Source: an uncultured Pseudomonadales bacterium (GTDB lineage Bacteria; Pseudomonadota; Gammaproteobacteria; Pseudomonadales; Azotimanducaceae). From it: a stretch of DNA of 64,000 nucleotides. Below are positions 16,381 to 25,172 of this stretch, piece by piece. The stretch covers positions 62,001 to 126,000 of the forward strand of contig OY282430.1 of NCBI GenBank assembly GCA_958296025.1, given 5' to 3'. A model generated the notes under the pieces. It did not search any database. It had not been told where the DNA came from and saw only the letters and a program-made list of their open reading frames with translations. A program made the translations under genes and the position numbers. Position 1 is the first letter of the stretch, and the number at the start of each line of letters is the position of its first letter.

Positions 16381-16452
16381 GCGCTGCAGCGGCGCATCTC
16401 CGCGTCTCCCACTTGCCAGGAGTTGCGCGCCTCCGGGTTCAGCCAATGGCCG
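16381..16452. repeat. 3'-flank repeat of the secreted-protein genes, copy A (partial)
   Basis: This ~72-base sequence (CAGCGGCGCATCTCCGCG...GGGTTCAGCCAATGGCC) recurs downstream of copies 4 (20928-21031) and 5 (26437-26540). It ends about 30 bases before the gene stop. It marks the edge between cargo and the repeated gene. Confidence 0.8.
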
Positions 16453-16486
16453 ACAGCTGTCGCGGGGTACGAGCGTACGGCAGGAA

Positions 16487-18763
16487 TCACCGCTCAATGA
16501 CCGGAAGCATGGCTTCCGAACACCGGAGATCCACCAGCCCCTGACCGAATTCACGGTCAATGCCCGGTGCGCCGATGTCCTGCGCACAGTGTTTCAGCAC
16601 ACGCACCACCTCCGCAGCACTCTCATAGAGCTGAAAGAGGTGGAAGACCATGGCACTGAGTTTCGCGGTCGCACCGGAGGTGTGACCGATATCCAACACG
16701 GTGAAGCAGTGTTCCATGAAATCACCGCACTTGTAGACATCCCGGTCCGGCACAATCGCACCGGACTGCCGGCGAATTGCCGTAGTCGCCATCAGCCCTT
16801 TTCCCGTGTTCAGCGCGTCTCGCATACTGTGGAACTCCGAGAGTTCCCAACCGCAGGCGGTGAAGGTATCCGTCCGCCAGATATCCCGATGCTGCGGTCC
16901 CTTGATACAGGGACGCGGTGAGCCGTTGGTGAACAGCACATTCCCGGCACTAACAGGAAACACCATGTTGAGCGATCGGAGCCGCGCGTCATCGCCCTCG
17001 CTGAACGCGTTGCCCACCGACTGGTTCACCACCAGGGTCTCGGCGCGCAGGGCGCGGTGCACGGGACGGAGGAAGCCTTCAAGGCCGAAATCCCCACCAT
17101 CTCTAAAGTCCCTCAACTCAGGACCGGGCACGACGATGTTGGCGCTCGGTACCCCTTCTTCCCGTATATAGCCGAGCATGTCCTCCGCGTGCGAGCCGCT
17201 TAGGGTATCACCCGCCGACAACTCCCAGATCACCAGCTTCTTCCGGTGTCCGCCGGCCTCGGTAATGCGCTCAAGGAGGCCGAGCAGTCCGGGGAAGGTG
17301 CTTGTGTTCACAAACACCGACCGGTACGCCGGGAGCGTGGAAAGGTTCGTCAGATGACCGGTCGGGGTCTCCATGAGGTTCATGACGGTGAGCGTTCGCT
17401 CATTTATCGCACCGATATCGGTATAGCCGTATTCACTCATCCGGAGCCGCCACTTACCCGTGCCGTCGCCGAAAAATTGCTCCAAAAACGCCGCATCGGT
17501 GCGGCGTGCCTGATGGCGTTCCAAATGACCCGTACCGACCGAACTGGTGAGCGTCCCGGCATCATCCACGCCTTCAAAGTGCACATACGCCCGCTGATCG
17601 GACGCATTGAGCGTCCGCACGATACTCCGTTGCGTCGTATTGCTCGCCGGATTGAAGGTGGCTACCTGGTAGTCAAGGACCCCGGCATGCACCGTATCGT
17701 GCAGCGCGGTCAGGAAGCCGTCCTGCTTGGTGCGCATGTAACTGAGCACCCGTACGGTGCCGGTCACGGTCAGATGCCAGTCGCCGGTACCGTCGCCGAT
17801 ACCGGTGATTAACTTCCGGTCGTTGCCGTGCTCCAGATCATCGGCGTTGAAGTGCATCGCTTCATTCGCGCCGACGGAGAGCCGTACCGTGCCGCGTTCC
17901 GTGGCGGAATCGTCAAATGCCCTGAAGATCACCGTCTGCTCCGTGTCCGTCTCGTTGATGATCCGGACGAAGCCCTGCCGATTCTCCGAAGCCGCGGGGA
18001 AGAGGGGCACCAGGGAGGTGCCTGTCTCCGGCGCGGTGGAGAGGTTCGTCAGATGGCCGGTGGGGGTTGCCATGAGGGACATGACGAGGAGGGGCTGGTT
18101 TGCGGTCACCCTGAGGCGCCACTTGCCCGCTCCGTCGCCGAGTCCCATGGTTTCCAGTTCCTGTGCCGTGAGCACGCGTGCCGCGTTGGCGGCGATGCGT
18201 GCCGTGACGGTGCTGCGTCCTGCGGTGCCCCGGTCATCGGTGCCCGCGATGGTCGCTGACACTGCCGTATCGGAAGGATTCACGATGCGCAGGATGCTCC
18301 GTTGCCTCGTGTTGCTGCCGGGGTTGAAGATATGCACCCGGTAGGCGCCGTCTTCATCTCTGGGCACGGTGTCGTGCAGGGAGGTCAGAAAACCGTCCTG
18401 CCTGGTCCGCATGTAAACGGGAGCCGTGAAGACGAGGTCGCTGGTCAGTTCCAGCCGCCAGTCGCCGTCGCCGGGACCGATGCCCGTCAGGATGCCCTTC
18501 GCCGTGTTACCGTTTTCCAGGTCATTGGCGTTGAAGTGTTTGACTTCTTCGCCTTTCTCAAACGCTATGGTTTCCGTCCGCCGTGCACCGGTGTCGGTGT
18601 AGGCGGTGATACGCAATACGCCGGCATGGGCATACGGGTTGATCACCCGTATGAAGCCCTGCCGATTCTCCGAAGCCGCGGGAAACAGGGGCACGGTCTG
18701 TGTCACTGCTTCAGCATCAACCACAAACAGCAGGGACAGAATGCCTACGGCAAATCGGCGCAT
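16487..18763 (-). CDS. Secreted four-module protein with divergent subtilase-like domain, copy 3
   Basis: At 758 residues this is the most divergent copy. The signal peptide ends LLFVVDAEA and has no Cys, which argues against the family being lipoproteins. The four modules are as in copy 1. The C-terminal S8-like region has SGSHAEDMLGYIREEG, FRDGGDFGLEGFL, VVNQSVG, PVSAGN (Asn kept) and ACGWELSEFHSMRD, two residues shorter than the SRNETSYYDMRD form. The Ser motif HTSGATA is unchanged. AAGGAG lies nine bases before ATG 18763. Its first codons overlap the tail of the upstream 374-residue gene. The 3' flank keeps GTCGCGGGGTA only. Downstream cargo (15290-16376) is convergent. Confidence 0.85.
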   Translation of the reverse strand: MRRFAVGILSLLFVVDAEAVTQTVPLFPAASENRQGFIRVINPYAHAGVLRITAYTDTGARRTETIAFEKGEEVKHFNANDLENGNTAKGILTGIGPGDGDWRLELTSDLVFTAPVYMRTRQDGFLTSLHDTVPRDEDGAYRVHIFNPGSNTRQRSILRIVNPSDTAVSATIAGTDDRGTAGRSTVTARIAANAARVLTAQELETMGLGDGAGKWRLRVTANQPLLVMSLMATPTGHLTNLSTAPETGTSLVPLFPAASENRQGFVRIINETDTEQTVIFRAFDDSATERGTVRLSVGANEAMHFNADDLEHGNDRKLITGIGDGTGDWHLTVTGTVRVLSYMRTKQDGFLTALHDTVHAGVLDYQVATFNPASNTTQRSIVRTLNASDQRAYVHFEGVDDAGTLTSSVGTGHLERHQARRTDAAFLEQFFGDGTGKWRLRMSEYGYTDIGAINERTLTVMNLMETPTGHLTNLSTLPAYRSVFVNTSTFPGLLGLLERITEAGGHRKKLVIWELSAGDTLSGSHAEDMLGYIREEGVPSANIVVPGPELRDFRDGGDFGLEGFLRPVHRALRAETLVVNQSVGNAFSEGDDARLRSLNMVFPVSAGNVLFTNGSPRPCIKGPQHRDIWRTDTFTACGWELSEFHSMRDALNTGKGLMATTAIRRQSGAIVPDRDVYKCGDFMEHCFTVLDIGHTSGATAKLSAMVFHLFQLYESAAEVVRVLKHCAQDIGAPGIDREFGQGLVDLRCSEAMLPVIER

Positions 18764-19869
18764 GGCGGATTTCTCCTTTGGCTGCTGAACTTCGCCGTTC
18801 GCCCCCGCACGCCGCAAGCCTCCCGCAGCGCCTGTCGCTCAGGTCCGGACAGCAGCCCCGCCAAGGGCATGTGCGGCAGCAAACGGGCGGACTGCGCATC
18901 ATCCCCCCGCAGCAGACGCGCCAACCGGGGGCCGAAGTCAGTCAGGCGGGTGCGCCAAGCCGCCAGCGGAGACCCCGCATTCTCCGGCCGCAGTCGGTCG
19001 TCCAATGCATGGAACGCCTTATGCATCGGCGCAGGGAACGCCTCGAACATGTCCGCGAGCAGCCGTCCCGCCGTACGGCACAGCCTTGCGCCGCCATCAT
19101 TTTCGTCGACGGCGTCCACTGCGGTTGACAGATGGCGCGCGAACCAAGGCGTCGGCTCCCTCCCGTCGCCGTCATCGCTCCACGAGGCGTTCGGATCGTA
19201 CAGTAGGGCCGGCGGGCCAAGCGGCAGGGAAGCCCCCTTGTCCCGCAACGAGCGCAACGCCGCCGCGTCCTCATCCAACGGTCGGGCGAAGCCGTTGATC
19301 CAGTCCATGTGCGCATGGCGCCGGCAATGGGAGCGCAGGAAGGCGCGCGCCAACTGGCGGACGGACAGGCCCTCCTCTTCAATCAGCCCCGGCAGGTCAT
19401 CCTCAAACATGCAGCCGAGCAGGTGGCGCAGATCTCCGGCCGCGTCATCGGATATCGGATCGTCGGACACAATGGACTCGTAAACCTCCGCCGCCGTCGG
19501 GCGGCTTGCGGCCCCCGCCGTGCAGTCCGCGATCATGAGGCCGATGAACTTGTGCTGCGGGTCGATGCGCCCCCTGCGCATGGCCTCATCATGCGCGAAC
19601 CACTCCAAGGGGGCCAGCCCGCCATGAAAGCCGAAATGGCGAGGCGGCTTGAGGCCGCCGTGCAGCAGTCGTTGCGGCTTGCCCCGCCCGCCCATCAGTT
19701 CGCCGTGCTCGGCGATGCCCTCCGCCTTGGGGTCGCCGCCTCGGGCAAGGCACTCGGCCATCTCGCTCCGCTCGAAGTTGGCTGCATGGGCCTCGCCCAT
19801 CCATGCGAAGTCCGCGTTGGGCGGTTCGCAGTAAAACAGGCGCGTCAGCGCCACGCCCGAAGCCTCCAT
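18745..19869 (-). CDS. Unknown partner of the AbiEii-like gene, 3' end fused to copy-3 flank
   Basis: This 374-residue, mostly helical acidic protein begins MEASGVALTRLFYCEPPNAD, one base after the AbiEii-like gene stop, so the two form an operon. Recognisable features are few: EAHAANFERSEMAECLARGG, a long Asp-rich middle, and RRHAHMDWINGFARPLDED. I cannot name a family. The last ~20 residues (KFSSQRRNPPCADLP) are translated from the 5' flank and ribosome-binding region of copy 3, so the natural C-terminus has been lost at about 18805 and replaced. Partners of AbiEii-type toxins are usually antitoxins or regulators. No HTH is obvious here. Confidence 0.5.
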   Translation of the reverse strand: MEASGVALTRLFYCEPPNADFAWMGEAHAANFERSEMAECLARGGDPKAEGIAEHGELMGGRGKPQRLLHGGLKPPRHFGFHGGLAPLEWFAHDEAMRRGRIDPQHKFIGLMIADCTAGAASRPTAAEVYESIVSDDPISDDAAGDLRHLLGCMFEDDLPGLIEEEGLSVRQLARAFLRSHCRRHAHMDWINGFARPLDEDAAALRSLRDKGASLPLGPPALLYDPNASWSDDGDGREPTPWFARHLSTAVDAVDENDGGARLCRTAGRLLADMFEAFPAPMHKAFHALDDRLRPENAGSPLAAWRTRLTDFGPRLARLLRGDDAQSARLLPHMPLAGLLSGPERQALREACGVRGRTAKFSSQRRNPPCADLP

Positions 19870-19870
19870 G

Positions 19871-20740
19871 CTAGAAGCTGAACTCCGTGCCGATGTCAGG
19901 CGGTTGACCGTCAGGCCGCATCGCCATCGCCTCCTCCCGCAATGGAGCAGGCCCGTTCCCAAATATGCGGGCCGCCTGGTTGACGACCAAATCCAAGTTT
20001 TGGGCGACCTCGGGCGGGCGCGTGGGATTCTTGACGGGGCGGCCTGATGCAGGCGTGCGGATCCACCCCGAAGGCAAACGGGCCAGTTCGTTCGCCACTT
20101 CATCAAGCAGGCCGCGCCGCGCAACGTCCATCGCCAAGGCCAGCGCCTCCGGCGCGAAGGCGCGGGCCGCCACGATGTCGTACAGGTCCCTGCCCGTCAG
20201 ATCGCCGTTCCTGCCCATTCTGTGAACAATCTTGCGGGCCAGAACGACGGAGGGTGATTCGACGCGGACTTGGCTATCCTGCACATGGCCGGCAGTTAAG
20301 CAGTCATGCACGGGCGGGGGCGCGGAAGTCATTAAGGAGACCTCCTTGTGGGCGGACAGCGCAAGTTTCAAGTGTCCCCGCCTAACGGAGGCGGAGTGCG
20401 CGCCCAAAGACTCCGCCATCCCCCCTGCAATGTCTTGGTGGCGCACTGGATCGTCGCCAAACGCTAAGCGGTAGGTGCGTTCGTCAGTGAAAAGATCAAT
20501 GTCCGAACTGTAGCGATGCCGCCAAAAGGCGGCCAAGGCGGTGCCGCCGCCCAGTCTGTAGTTCACCGCGCCAAGCAGCGGGGTCAGCAAGTCTTCCGCG
20601 ATGCGCAGCATTTCCGCTTGCTCCGGCGGCAATTGCAACGCGCCGCCCGGACTCGTGGCGGGTGCGGGCCAACCAATGTCGTTGTTCGGGCTGGTTCCGA
20701 TCATGCGCGTCCCCATGGCGGCAAATCCCAAATCTAGCAC
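19871..20740 (-). CDS. AbiEii/AbiGii-type nucleotidyltransferase toxin
   Basis: The 289-residue protein has the nucleotidyltransferase core NYRLGGGTALAAFWRHRYSSDIDLFTD (about residues 59-85). It combines the GG(T) phosphate-binding turn with a DxD metal pair in the order typical of AbiEii/AbiGii (DUF1814) toxins. DLTGRDLYDIVAAR is the usual helical motif later in the family. Such enzymes transfer nucleotides to tRNA or other targets and cause growth arrest in abortive infection. The start could be 20740, 20716 or 20704; GGGGA before 20704 favours the last. The unknown partner follows immediately. Copy 4, with only a partial terminator remnant, lies upstream on the same strand. Confidence 0.8.
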   Translation of the reverse strand: MLDLGFAAMGTRMIGTSPNNDIGWPAPATSPGGALQLPPEQAEMLRIAEDLLTPLLGAVNYRLGGGTALAAFWRHRYSSDIDLFTDERTYRLAFGDDPVRHQDIAGGMAESLGAHSASVRRGHLKLALSAHKEVSLMTSAPPPVHDCLTAGHVQDSQVRVESPSVVLARKIVHRMGRNGDLTGRDLYDIVAARAFAPEALALAMDVARRGLLDEVANELARLPSGWIRTPASGRPVKNPTRPPEVAQNLDLVVNQAARIFGNGPAPLREEAMAMRPDGQPPDIGTEFSF

Positions 20741-20774
20741 AATGGATTGGCCATTTTGGATCAGAGGCCTGCCT

Positions 20775-20927
20775 GAGGCACTTGCGCTGCAGCCTTTTCC
20801 AGCCCCTTTTTGCCGCGCTTTCCCCCGTCGGCGCTTGCTGGCGCCCTCGGAGCGCTGCGGAACGGCCCAGTTCGGGTCGTTTCGGGTGTGTTTTTCGGTT
20901 TTGGCGGGGCGTGGGCGTGTTTTGGGG
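20775..20927. repeat. Degenerate repeat element near copy 4
   Basis: The segment begins GAGGCACTTGCGCTGCAGCC and continues into G/T-rich sequence resembling 6967-7230 and 26010-26236. It contains no gene. The leading motif matches the end of the small inverted-repeat element at 61105. Confidence 0.4.
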
Positions 20928-21031
20928 GAGTTGCACTGCTCCGCTTGGTGGCAGTAGGCGCTTGCAGCGGCGCATCTCCGCGTCCCCCACCCGCCAGGAG
21001 TTGCGTGCCTCCGGGTTCAGCCAATGGCCGG
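20928..21031. repeat. 3'-flank repeat of the secreted-protein genes, copy B
   Basis: About 104 bases, from GGGAGTTGCACT through CCGCTTGGTGGCAGTAGGCG to GGTTCAGCCAATGGCCG, match 26437-26540 with few differences. The second part also matches 16381-16452. It lies 34 bases downstream of the copy 4 stop. Confidence 0.85.
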
Positions 21032-21064
21032 CATACGCCGCGGGGATAGAACAGACGGCAGGCA

Positions 21065-23341
21065 TCACCGCTCAATGACCGGAAGCATGGCTTCCGAACA
21101 CCGGAGATCCACCAGCCCCTGACCGAATTCACGGTCAATGCCCGGTGCGCCGATGTCCTGCGCACAGTGTTTCAGCACACGCACCACCTCCGCAGCATTC
21201 TCATAGAGCTGAAAGAGGTGGAAGACCATGGCACTGAGTTTCGCGGTCGCACCGGAGGTGTGACCGATATCCAGCACGGTGAAACAGTGTTCCATGAAAT
21301 CACCGCACTTGTAGACATACCGGTCCGGCACAATCGCGCCGGACTGCCGGCGAATTGCCGTAGTCGCCATCAGTCCTTTTCCCGTATTCAGCGCATCGCG
21401 CATACTGTGGAACTCCGAGAGTTCCCAACCGCAGGCGGTAAAAGTATCCGTCCGCCAGATATCCCGATGGTGCGGGCCCTTAATACAGGGATCCGGTGAC
21501 CCGTTGGTGAACAGCACATTCCCGGCACCGACCGGGACCACCATGTTGAGCGACCGGAGCCGCGCGTCGTCGCCCTCGCTGAACGCGCTGCTCACCGACC
21601 GGTTCACCACCAGGGTCTCGGCGCGCAGGGCACGGTGCACGGGACGGAGGAAACCTTCAAAACCGGCATCCCCACCATCTCTAAAGTCCGTCAACTCAGG
21701 ACCGGGCACGACGATGTTGGCGCTCGGCACGCCTTCTGCCCGCATATGGCCGAGCATGCGCTCCGCGTGCGTGCCGCTTAGGGCTGCACCCGCCACTAAC
21801 TCCCAGATCACCAGCTTCTTCCGGTGTCCGCCGGCCTCGGTAATGCGTTCCAGGAGGCCGAGCAGTCCGGGGAAGTTTTTCGTGTTCACAAACACCGACC
21901 GGTACGCCGGGAGCGTGGAGAGGTTCGTCAGATGGCCGGTGGGGGTCTCCATGAGGTTCATGACGGTGAGCGTTCGCTCATTGATCGCACCGATATCGGT
22001 GTAGCCGAATTCACTCATCCGGAGACGCCACTTCCCGTCACCGTCGCCGAAAAATTGCTCCAAAAACGCCGCATCGGTGCGGCGCGCCTGATGGCGTTCC
22101 AAATGGCCCGTACCGACCGAGCTGGTGAGCGTCCCGGCATCATCCACGCCTTCAAAGTTCACGAATGCCCGCTGATCGGACGCGTTGAGCGTCCGGACGA
22201 TACTCCGCTGCGTCGTATTGCTCGCCGGATTGAAGGTGGCGACCTGGTAGTCAAGGACCCCGGCATGCACCGTATCGTGCAGCGCGGTCAGGAAGCCGTC
22301 CTGCTTGGTGCGCATGTAACTGAGCACCCGTACGGTACCGGTCACGGTCAGATGCCAGTCGCCGGTGCCGTCGCCGATACCGGTGATCAGCTTCCGGTCG
22401 TTGCCGTGCTCCAGATCATCGGCGTTGAAGTGCATCGCTTCATTCGCGCCGACGGAGAGCCGTACCGTGCCGCGTTCTACGGCGGTATCGTCAAATGCCC
22501 TGAAAATCACCGTCTGCTCCGTATCCGTCTCGTTGATGATCCGGACGAAGCCCTGCCGGTTCTCCGAAGCCGCGGGGAAGAGGGGCACCAGGGAGGTGCC
22601 TGCCTCCGGCGCGGTGGAGAGGTTCGTCAGATGGCCGGTGGGGGTTGCCATGAGGGACATGACGAGGAGCGGCTGGTTTGCGGTCACCCTGAGGCGCCAC
22701 TTGCCCGCTCCGTCGCCGAGTCCCATGGTTTCCAGTTCCTGTGCCGTGAGCTCGGTCGCCGCGTTGGCGGCGATGCGTGCCGTGACATTTCTGCGTCCTG
22801 CGGTGCCCCGGTCATCGGTGCCCGCGATAGTCGCGGCAACCGCCGTGGCGGAAGGATTCACGATGCGCAGGATACTCCGCTGCCTCGTGTTGCTGCCGGG
22901 GTTGAAGATATGCACCCGATGGGTGCCGTCTTCATCTCTGGGCACGGTGTCGTGCAGGGAGGTCAGAAAGCCGTCCTGCCTGGTCCGCATGTAAACGGGA
23001 GCCGTGAAGACGAGGTCACTGGTCAGTTCCAGCCGCCAGTCGCCGTCGCCGGGACCGATGCCCGTCAGAATGCCCTTCGCCGTGTTGCCGTTTTCCAGAT
23101 CATCGGCGTTGAAGTGTTTGACTTCTTCTCCTTCTTCAAACGCGATGCGCTCCGTCCGCCGGGCACCGGTATCGGTGTAGGCGGTGATGCGCAGCGCGCC
23201 GGCATGGGCATACGGGTTGATCACCCGTATGAAGCCCTGCCGATTCTCCGAGGCGGCGGGAAACAGGGGCACGGTCTGTGTCACTGCTTCCGCTTCACAG
23301 ACAAGCAGCAGAGGCAGAATGCCTACGGCAAATCGGCGCAT
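21065..23341 (-). CDS. Secreted four-module protein with divergent subtilase-like domain, copy 4
   Basis: This copy has 758 residues, with signal peptide MRRFAVGILPLLLVCEAEA, four beta-rich modules and the S8-like C-terminus. It combines blocks found in different siblings. SGTHAERMLGHMRAEG is as in copy 1, FRDGGDAGFEGFL is close to copies 3 and 5, and ACGWELSEFHSMRD is as in copy 3. RNVTARIAANAATEL is shared only with copy 5. The oxyanion region reads PVGAGN, and NRSVSS replaces NRSVGN. Such mosaicism indicates gene conversion. No terminator hairpin remains (CCGCGGGGATAG). Downstream on the same strand are the AbiEii-like operon genes. Confidence 0.85.
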   Translation of the reverse strand: MRRFAVGILPLLLVCEAEAVTQTVPLFPAASENRQGFIRVINPYAHAGALRITAYTDTGARRTERIAFEEGEEVKHFNADDLENGNTAKGILTGIGPGDGDWRLELTSDLVFTAPVYMRTRQDGFLTSLHDTVPRDEDGTHRVHIFNPGSNTRQRSILRIVNPSATAVAATIAGTDDRGTAGRRNVTARIAANAATELTAQELETMGLGDGAGKWRLRVTANQPLLVMSLMATPTGHLTNLSTAPEAGTSLVPLFPAASENRQGFVRIINETDTEQTVIFRAFDDTAVERGTVRLSVGANEAMHFNADDLEHGNDRKLITGIGDGTGDWHLTVTGTVRVLSYMRTKQDGFLTALHDTVHAGVLDYQVATFNPASNTTQRSIVRTLNASDQRAFVNFEGVDDAGTLTSSVGTGHLERHQARRTDAAFLEQFFGDGDGKWRLRMSEFGYTDIGAINERTLTVMNLMETPTGHLTNLSTLPAYRSVFVNTKNFPGLLGLLERITEAGGHRKKLVIWELVAGAALSGTHAERMLGHMRAEGVPSANIVVPGPELTDFRDGGDAGFEGFLRPVHRALRAETLVVNRSVSSAFSEGDDARLRSLNMVVPVGAGNVLFTNGSPDPCIKGPHHRDIWRTDTFTACGWELSEFHSMRDALNTGKGLMATTAIRRQSGAIVPDRYVYKCGDFMEHCFTVLDIGHTSGATAKLSAMVFHLFQLYENAAEVVRVLKHCAQDIGAPGIDREFGQGLVDLRCSEAMLPVIER

Positions 23342-23787
23342 GGCGGATTTTCCTTTGGTTGTTGAATTTGCCGTCCACGGCCTTGTCGGCGTTCGCTGCG
23401 CCGGCGGACGGGCTGCGGGGCTGAGTATATGCATTTCTCCACCCCGTGCTACCATGAGGCGCATGACCGCACATGAGCACAACCAACTGCAGGTCGTTGA
23501 CCAGAGGGGGCACCGTGGTCAGGTCTGACGTCGAAAGCAGGCCAAAGCCCGATCTCGCCAAGGTTGACTCGGTGCTTCGTACGCACTGCTGGTTGCCGGG
23601 GAGCAGGACGACCACTTCGACCGGCAGTTGGGGCCGATCCACCTACTGAAATACGTCTATTTGGCGGACCTTGCCTATGCCGAAAAGCATTTGGGTCTTA
23701 CCTATACCGGCATACCATGGAAATTTTATAAGTTCGGCCCTTGGTCCCAGATGGTTCATGATCGAATTGAACCAGCGCTTCATGCAA
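23341..23787. repeat. Duplicated flank, copy B
   Basis: This is the second copy of the segment at 15001-15449. It includes the upstream region of the secreted-protein gene and the beginning of the DUF4065-like gene, with the same apparent one-base deletion. The match ends after CTTCATGCAA. Confidence 0.85.
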
Positions 23788-23801
23788 GTCGAAACCCTTA
23801 G
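23515..23801 (+). pseudogene. Truncated DUF4065-like gene fragment
   Basis: The fragment matches the first part of the gene at 15177-15985: the VRSDVESRPKPDLAKV start, then, after a frame change, LLKYVYLADLAYAEKHLG and WKFYKFGPWSQMVHDRIEPALHA. It ends at a TAG (23799) four codons past the breakpoint. The same frameshift is present as in the longer copy. One residue differs (AYAE for AHAE). Confidence 0.7.
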
Positions 23802-23841
23802 AAAAAGTACAGGATGGGCATTTTAGCGGGGTTTCTGACCG

Positions 23842-24489
23842 CTAAGTAGCTTCCTTCAGAAATGTTTCCCCCGTTTGAGGATTGTAGGTTATCGATACGA
23901 ATCCACCCTTAAGGAAGTTGCTGACTGCCCGCTTGGCAAACGCGGGCAAGTTTGTGCCGCCCGCGTTCCTCACCGACGGTGCCAAGAGTCCATCTAGGCT
24001 AGCAGCCACGGCCTCGACGCCCAAATTGTTGCAGAACCGATAGTCATTGTCGTGCGTGAGGGCAGGCCATTCGGTTTGCTTGGGCCGCAAGTCTTTCACG
24101 TTGCCATTGAAATGGTACATAAAGCGCAAGTACCAAGCCGTTCGTGCATGAGTGGGCTTGCCAGAAACCTGTTTGGAAAACCATTGCTTAACTTCTGCTT
24201 CCGCCGTCGGAGCTTCCATGGCGCCATAAAGCACTGGGAAAGAGCCATCCGAAAAACGTGTGGCGTAGCGGGTTTTTGCCAACCGGGCCTTGGGCTTGAA
24301 AGCCTTGTCAACAAGAGCCTCTGGCTGGGTTGTGACGCCCCGGGCTTCCAGAAATTGCAGGGCTTCTTCAATGCCTCTTTCGTCAAGCCCCTGTGCCTGA
24401 AAAAATTCCGAGGATATTGGAAGGCTTGCCAACCGAATCAACTCAGTCCACTCGGTTCGGGGGGTAATCGACTGAAGCACACCTACCAA
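23842..24489 (-). CDS. RES-domain toxin (NAD+-degrading type)
   Basis: The 215-residue protein carries the RES-family hallmarks: RYATRFSDGSFPVLYGAMEAPTAEAEVKQWF with conserved Arg and Glu, and later LLAPSVRNAGGTNLPAF, which supplies the Ser-containing segment. RES toxins (MbcT-like) break down NAD+ by phosphorolysis or glycohydrolysis and are held in check by antitoxins with an MbcA/ParS/Xre C-terminal domain. Exactly such a gene lies upstream, overlapping by 7 bases. The order antitoxin-toxin on one transcript is normal for this system. The N-terminal ~75 residues precede the core and may contact the partner. Confidence 0.85.
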   Translation of the reverse strand: MVGVLQSITPRTEWTELIRLASLPISSEFFQAQGLDERGIEEALQFLEARGVTTQPEALVDKAFKPKARLAKTRYATRFSDGSFPVLYGAMEAPTAEAEVKQWFSKQVSGKPTHARTAWYLRFMYHFNGNVKDLRPKQTEWPALTHDNDYRFCNNLGVEAVAASLDGLLAPSVRNAGGTNLPAFAKRAVSNFLKGGFVSITYNPQTGETFLKEAT

Positions 24490-25172
24490 CCCGTTGCTGC
24501 TTCAATGTATTCCCTGACAAGCAGGAGATTTTCCATGGACCCTTCCAGCAGGAGTTGCATTGGCACTTTGCCGTCCAATGGCTCATGTGGCTCCCGAAGC
24601 CACTCGTTCTCCACCTCCTCGTCTCGAAACCATTCGGACAGCGTCATCCGCATCTGAATGAGGTAGGCGAGGCGGTCCTTGGCATCGCGTCCTCTAAGCG
24701 CCGTGCGCCCCGCAAGCACATCTGCGGCGTAGCCTTGGTCCGGCAGCTCCAATCCGAGTAAGGGAACGGCGTCTGCTTTATCCAGCCGCCAAGTTTCCAG
24801 AATCTTATTGATGAGCTGTATGGGGCCGGTCAATCTAGCGGCACCCGAGGGAGATGGCGTCGCTGACAGTGGATCTGATGTATTTTCAAGCTGCTCAGTA
24901 GGCCACGATACATCCATCCAACGGTGTGACGGTGTCGGACTACCATGAACAGAGGAAGCGTGGCGGACGCCATTTGGTGCAGCTTCCTCGATTAAGTCGG
25001 AATGCAAGTCGTTCAATGCGTCCTGTGACTGCTCCTCCCATAGCGCTTGGGGTAGGTGGGATTTTCTTGCTCGCCTTGGAACAGACGATGGGGCAAAGTA
25101 ATCCCCGTCATACGAATGCCCTTCATCCTGATCCCAAGTTTGCAGATCCGCTGTTGCAGATTCCATGCTCAC
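24483..25172 (-). CDS. Antitoxin with MbcA/ParS/Xre toxin-binding domain
   Basis: This is a 229-residue protein. The C-terminal part (about 115-229) has IQLINKILETWRLDKADAVPLLGL, RDAKDRLAYLIQMRMTLSEWF and NEWLREPHEPLDGKVPMQLLLEG, the layout of the MbcA/ParS/Xre antitoxin domain that caps RES toxins. The N-terminal ~110 residues are polar and low-complexity, without an obvious helix-turn-helix, so autorepression is uncertain. It overlaps the toxin by 7 bases and the upstream gene by 4 (ATGA), giving a tight three-gene operon. The upstream extra gene is not part of the classical pair. Confidence 0.82.
   Translation of the reverse strand: MSMESATADLQTWDQDEGHSYDGDYFAPSSVPRRARKSHLPQALWEEQSQDALNDLHSDLIEEAAPNGVRHASSVHGSPTPSHRWMDVSWPTEQLENTSDPLSATPSPSGAARLTGPIQLINKILETWRLDKADAVPLLGLELPDQGYAADVLAGRTALRGRDAKDRLAYLIQMRMTLSEWFRDEEVENEWLREPHEPLDGKVPMQLLLEGSMENLLLVREYIEAATGW

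Noticed and set aside
18302-19483. 393-codon plus-strand frame across the copy 3 start and the AbiEii partner.
   Set aside because: It is a composite of antisense frames from two genes, with a Ser/Arg-rich composition and no recognisable motif.
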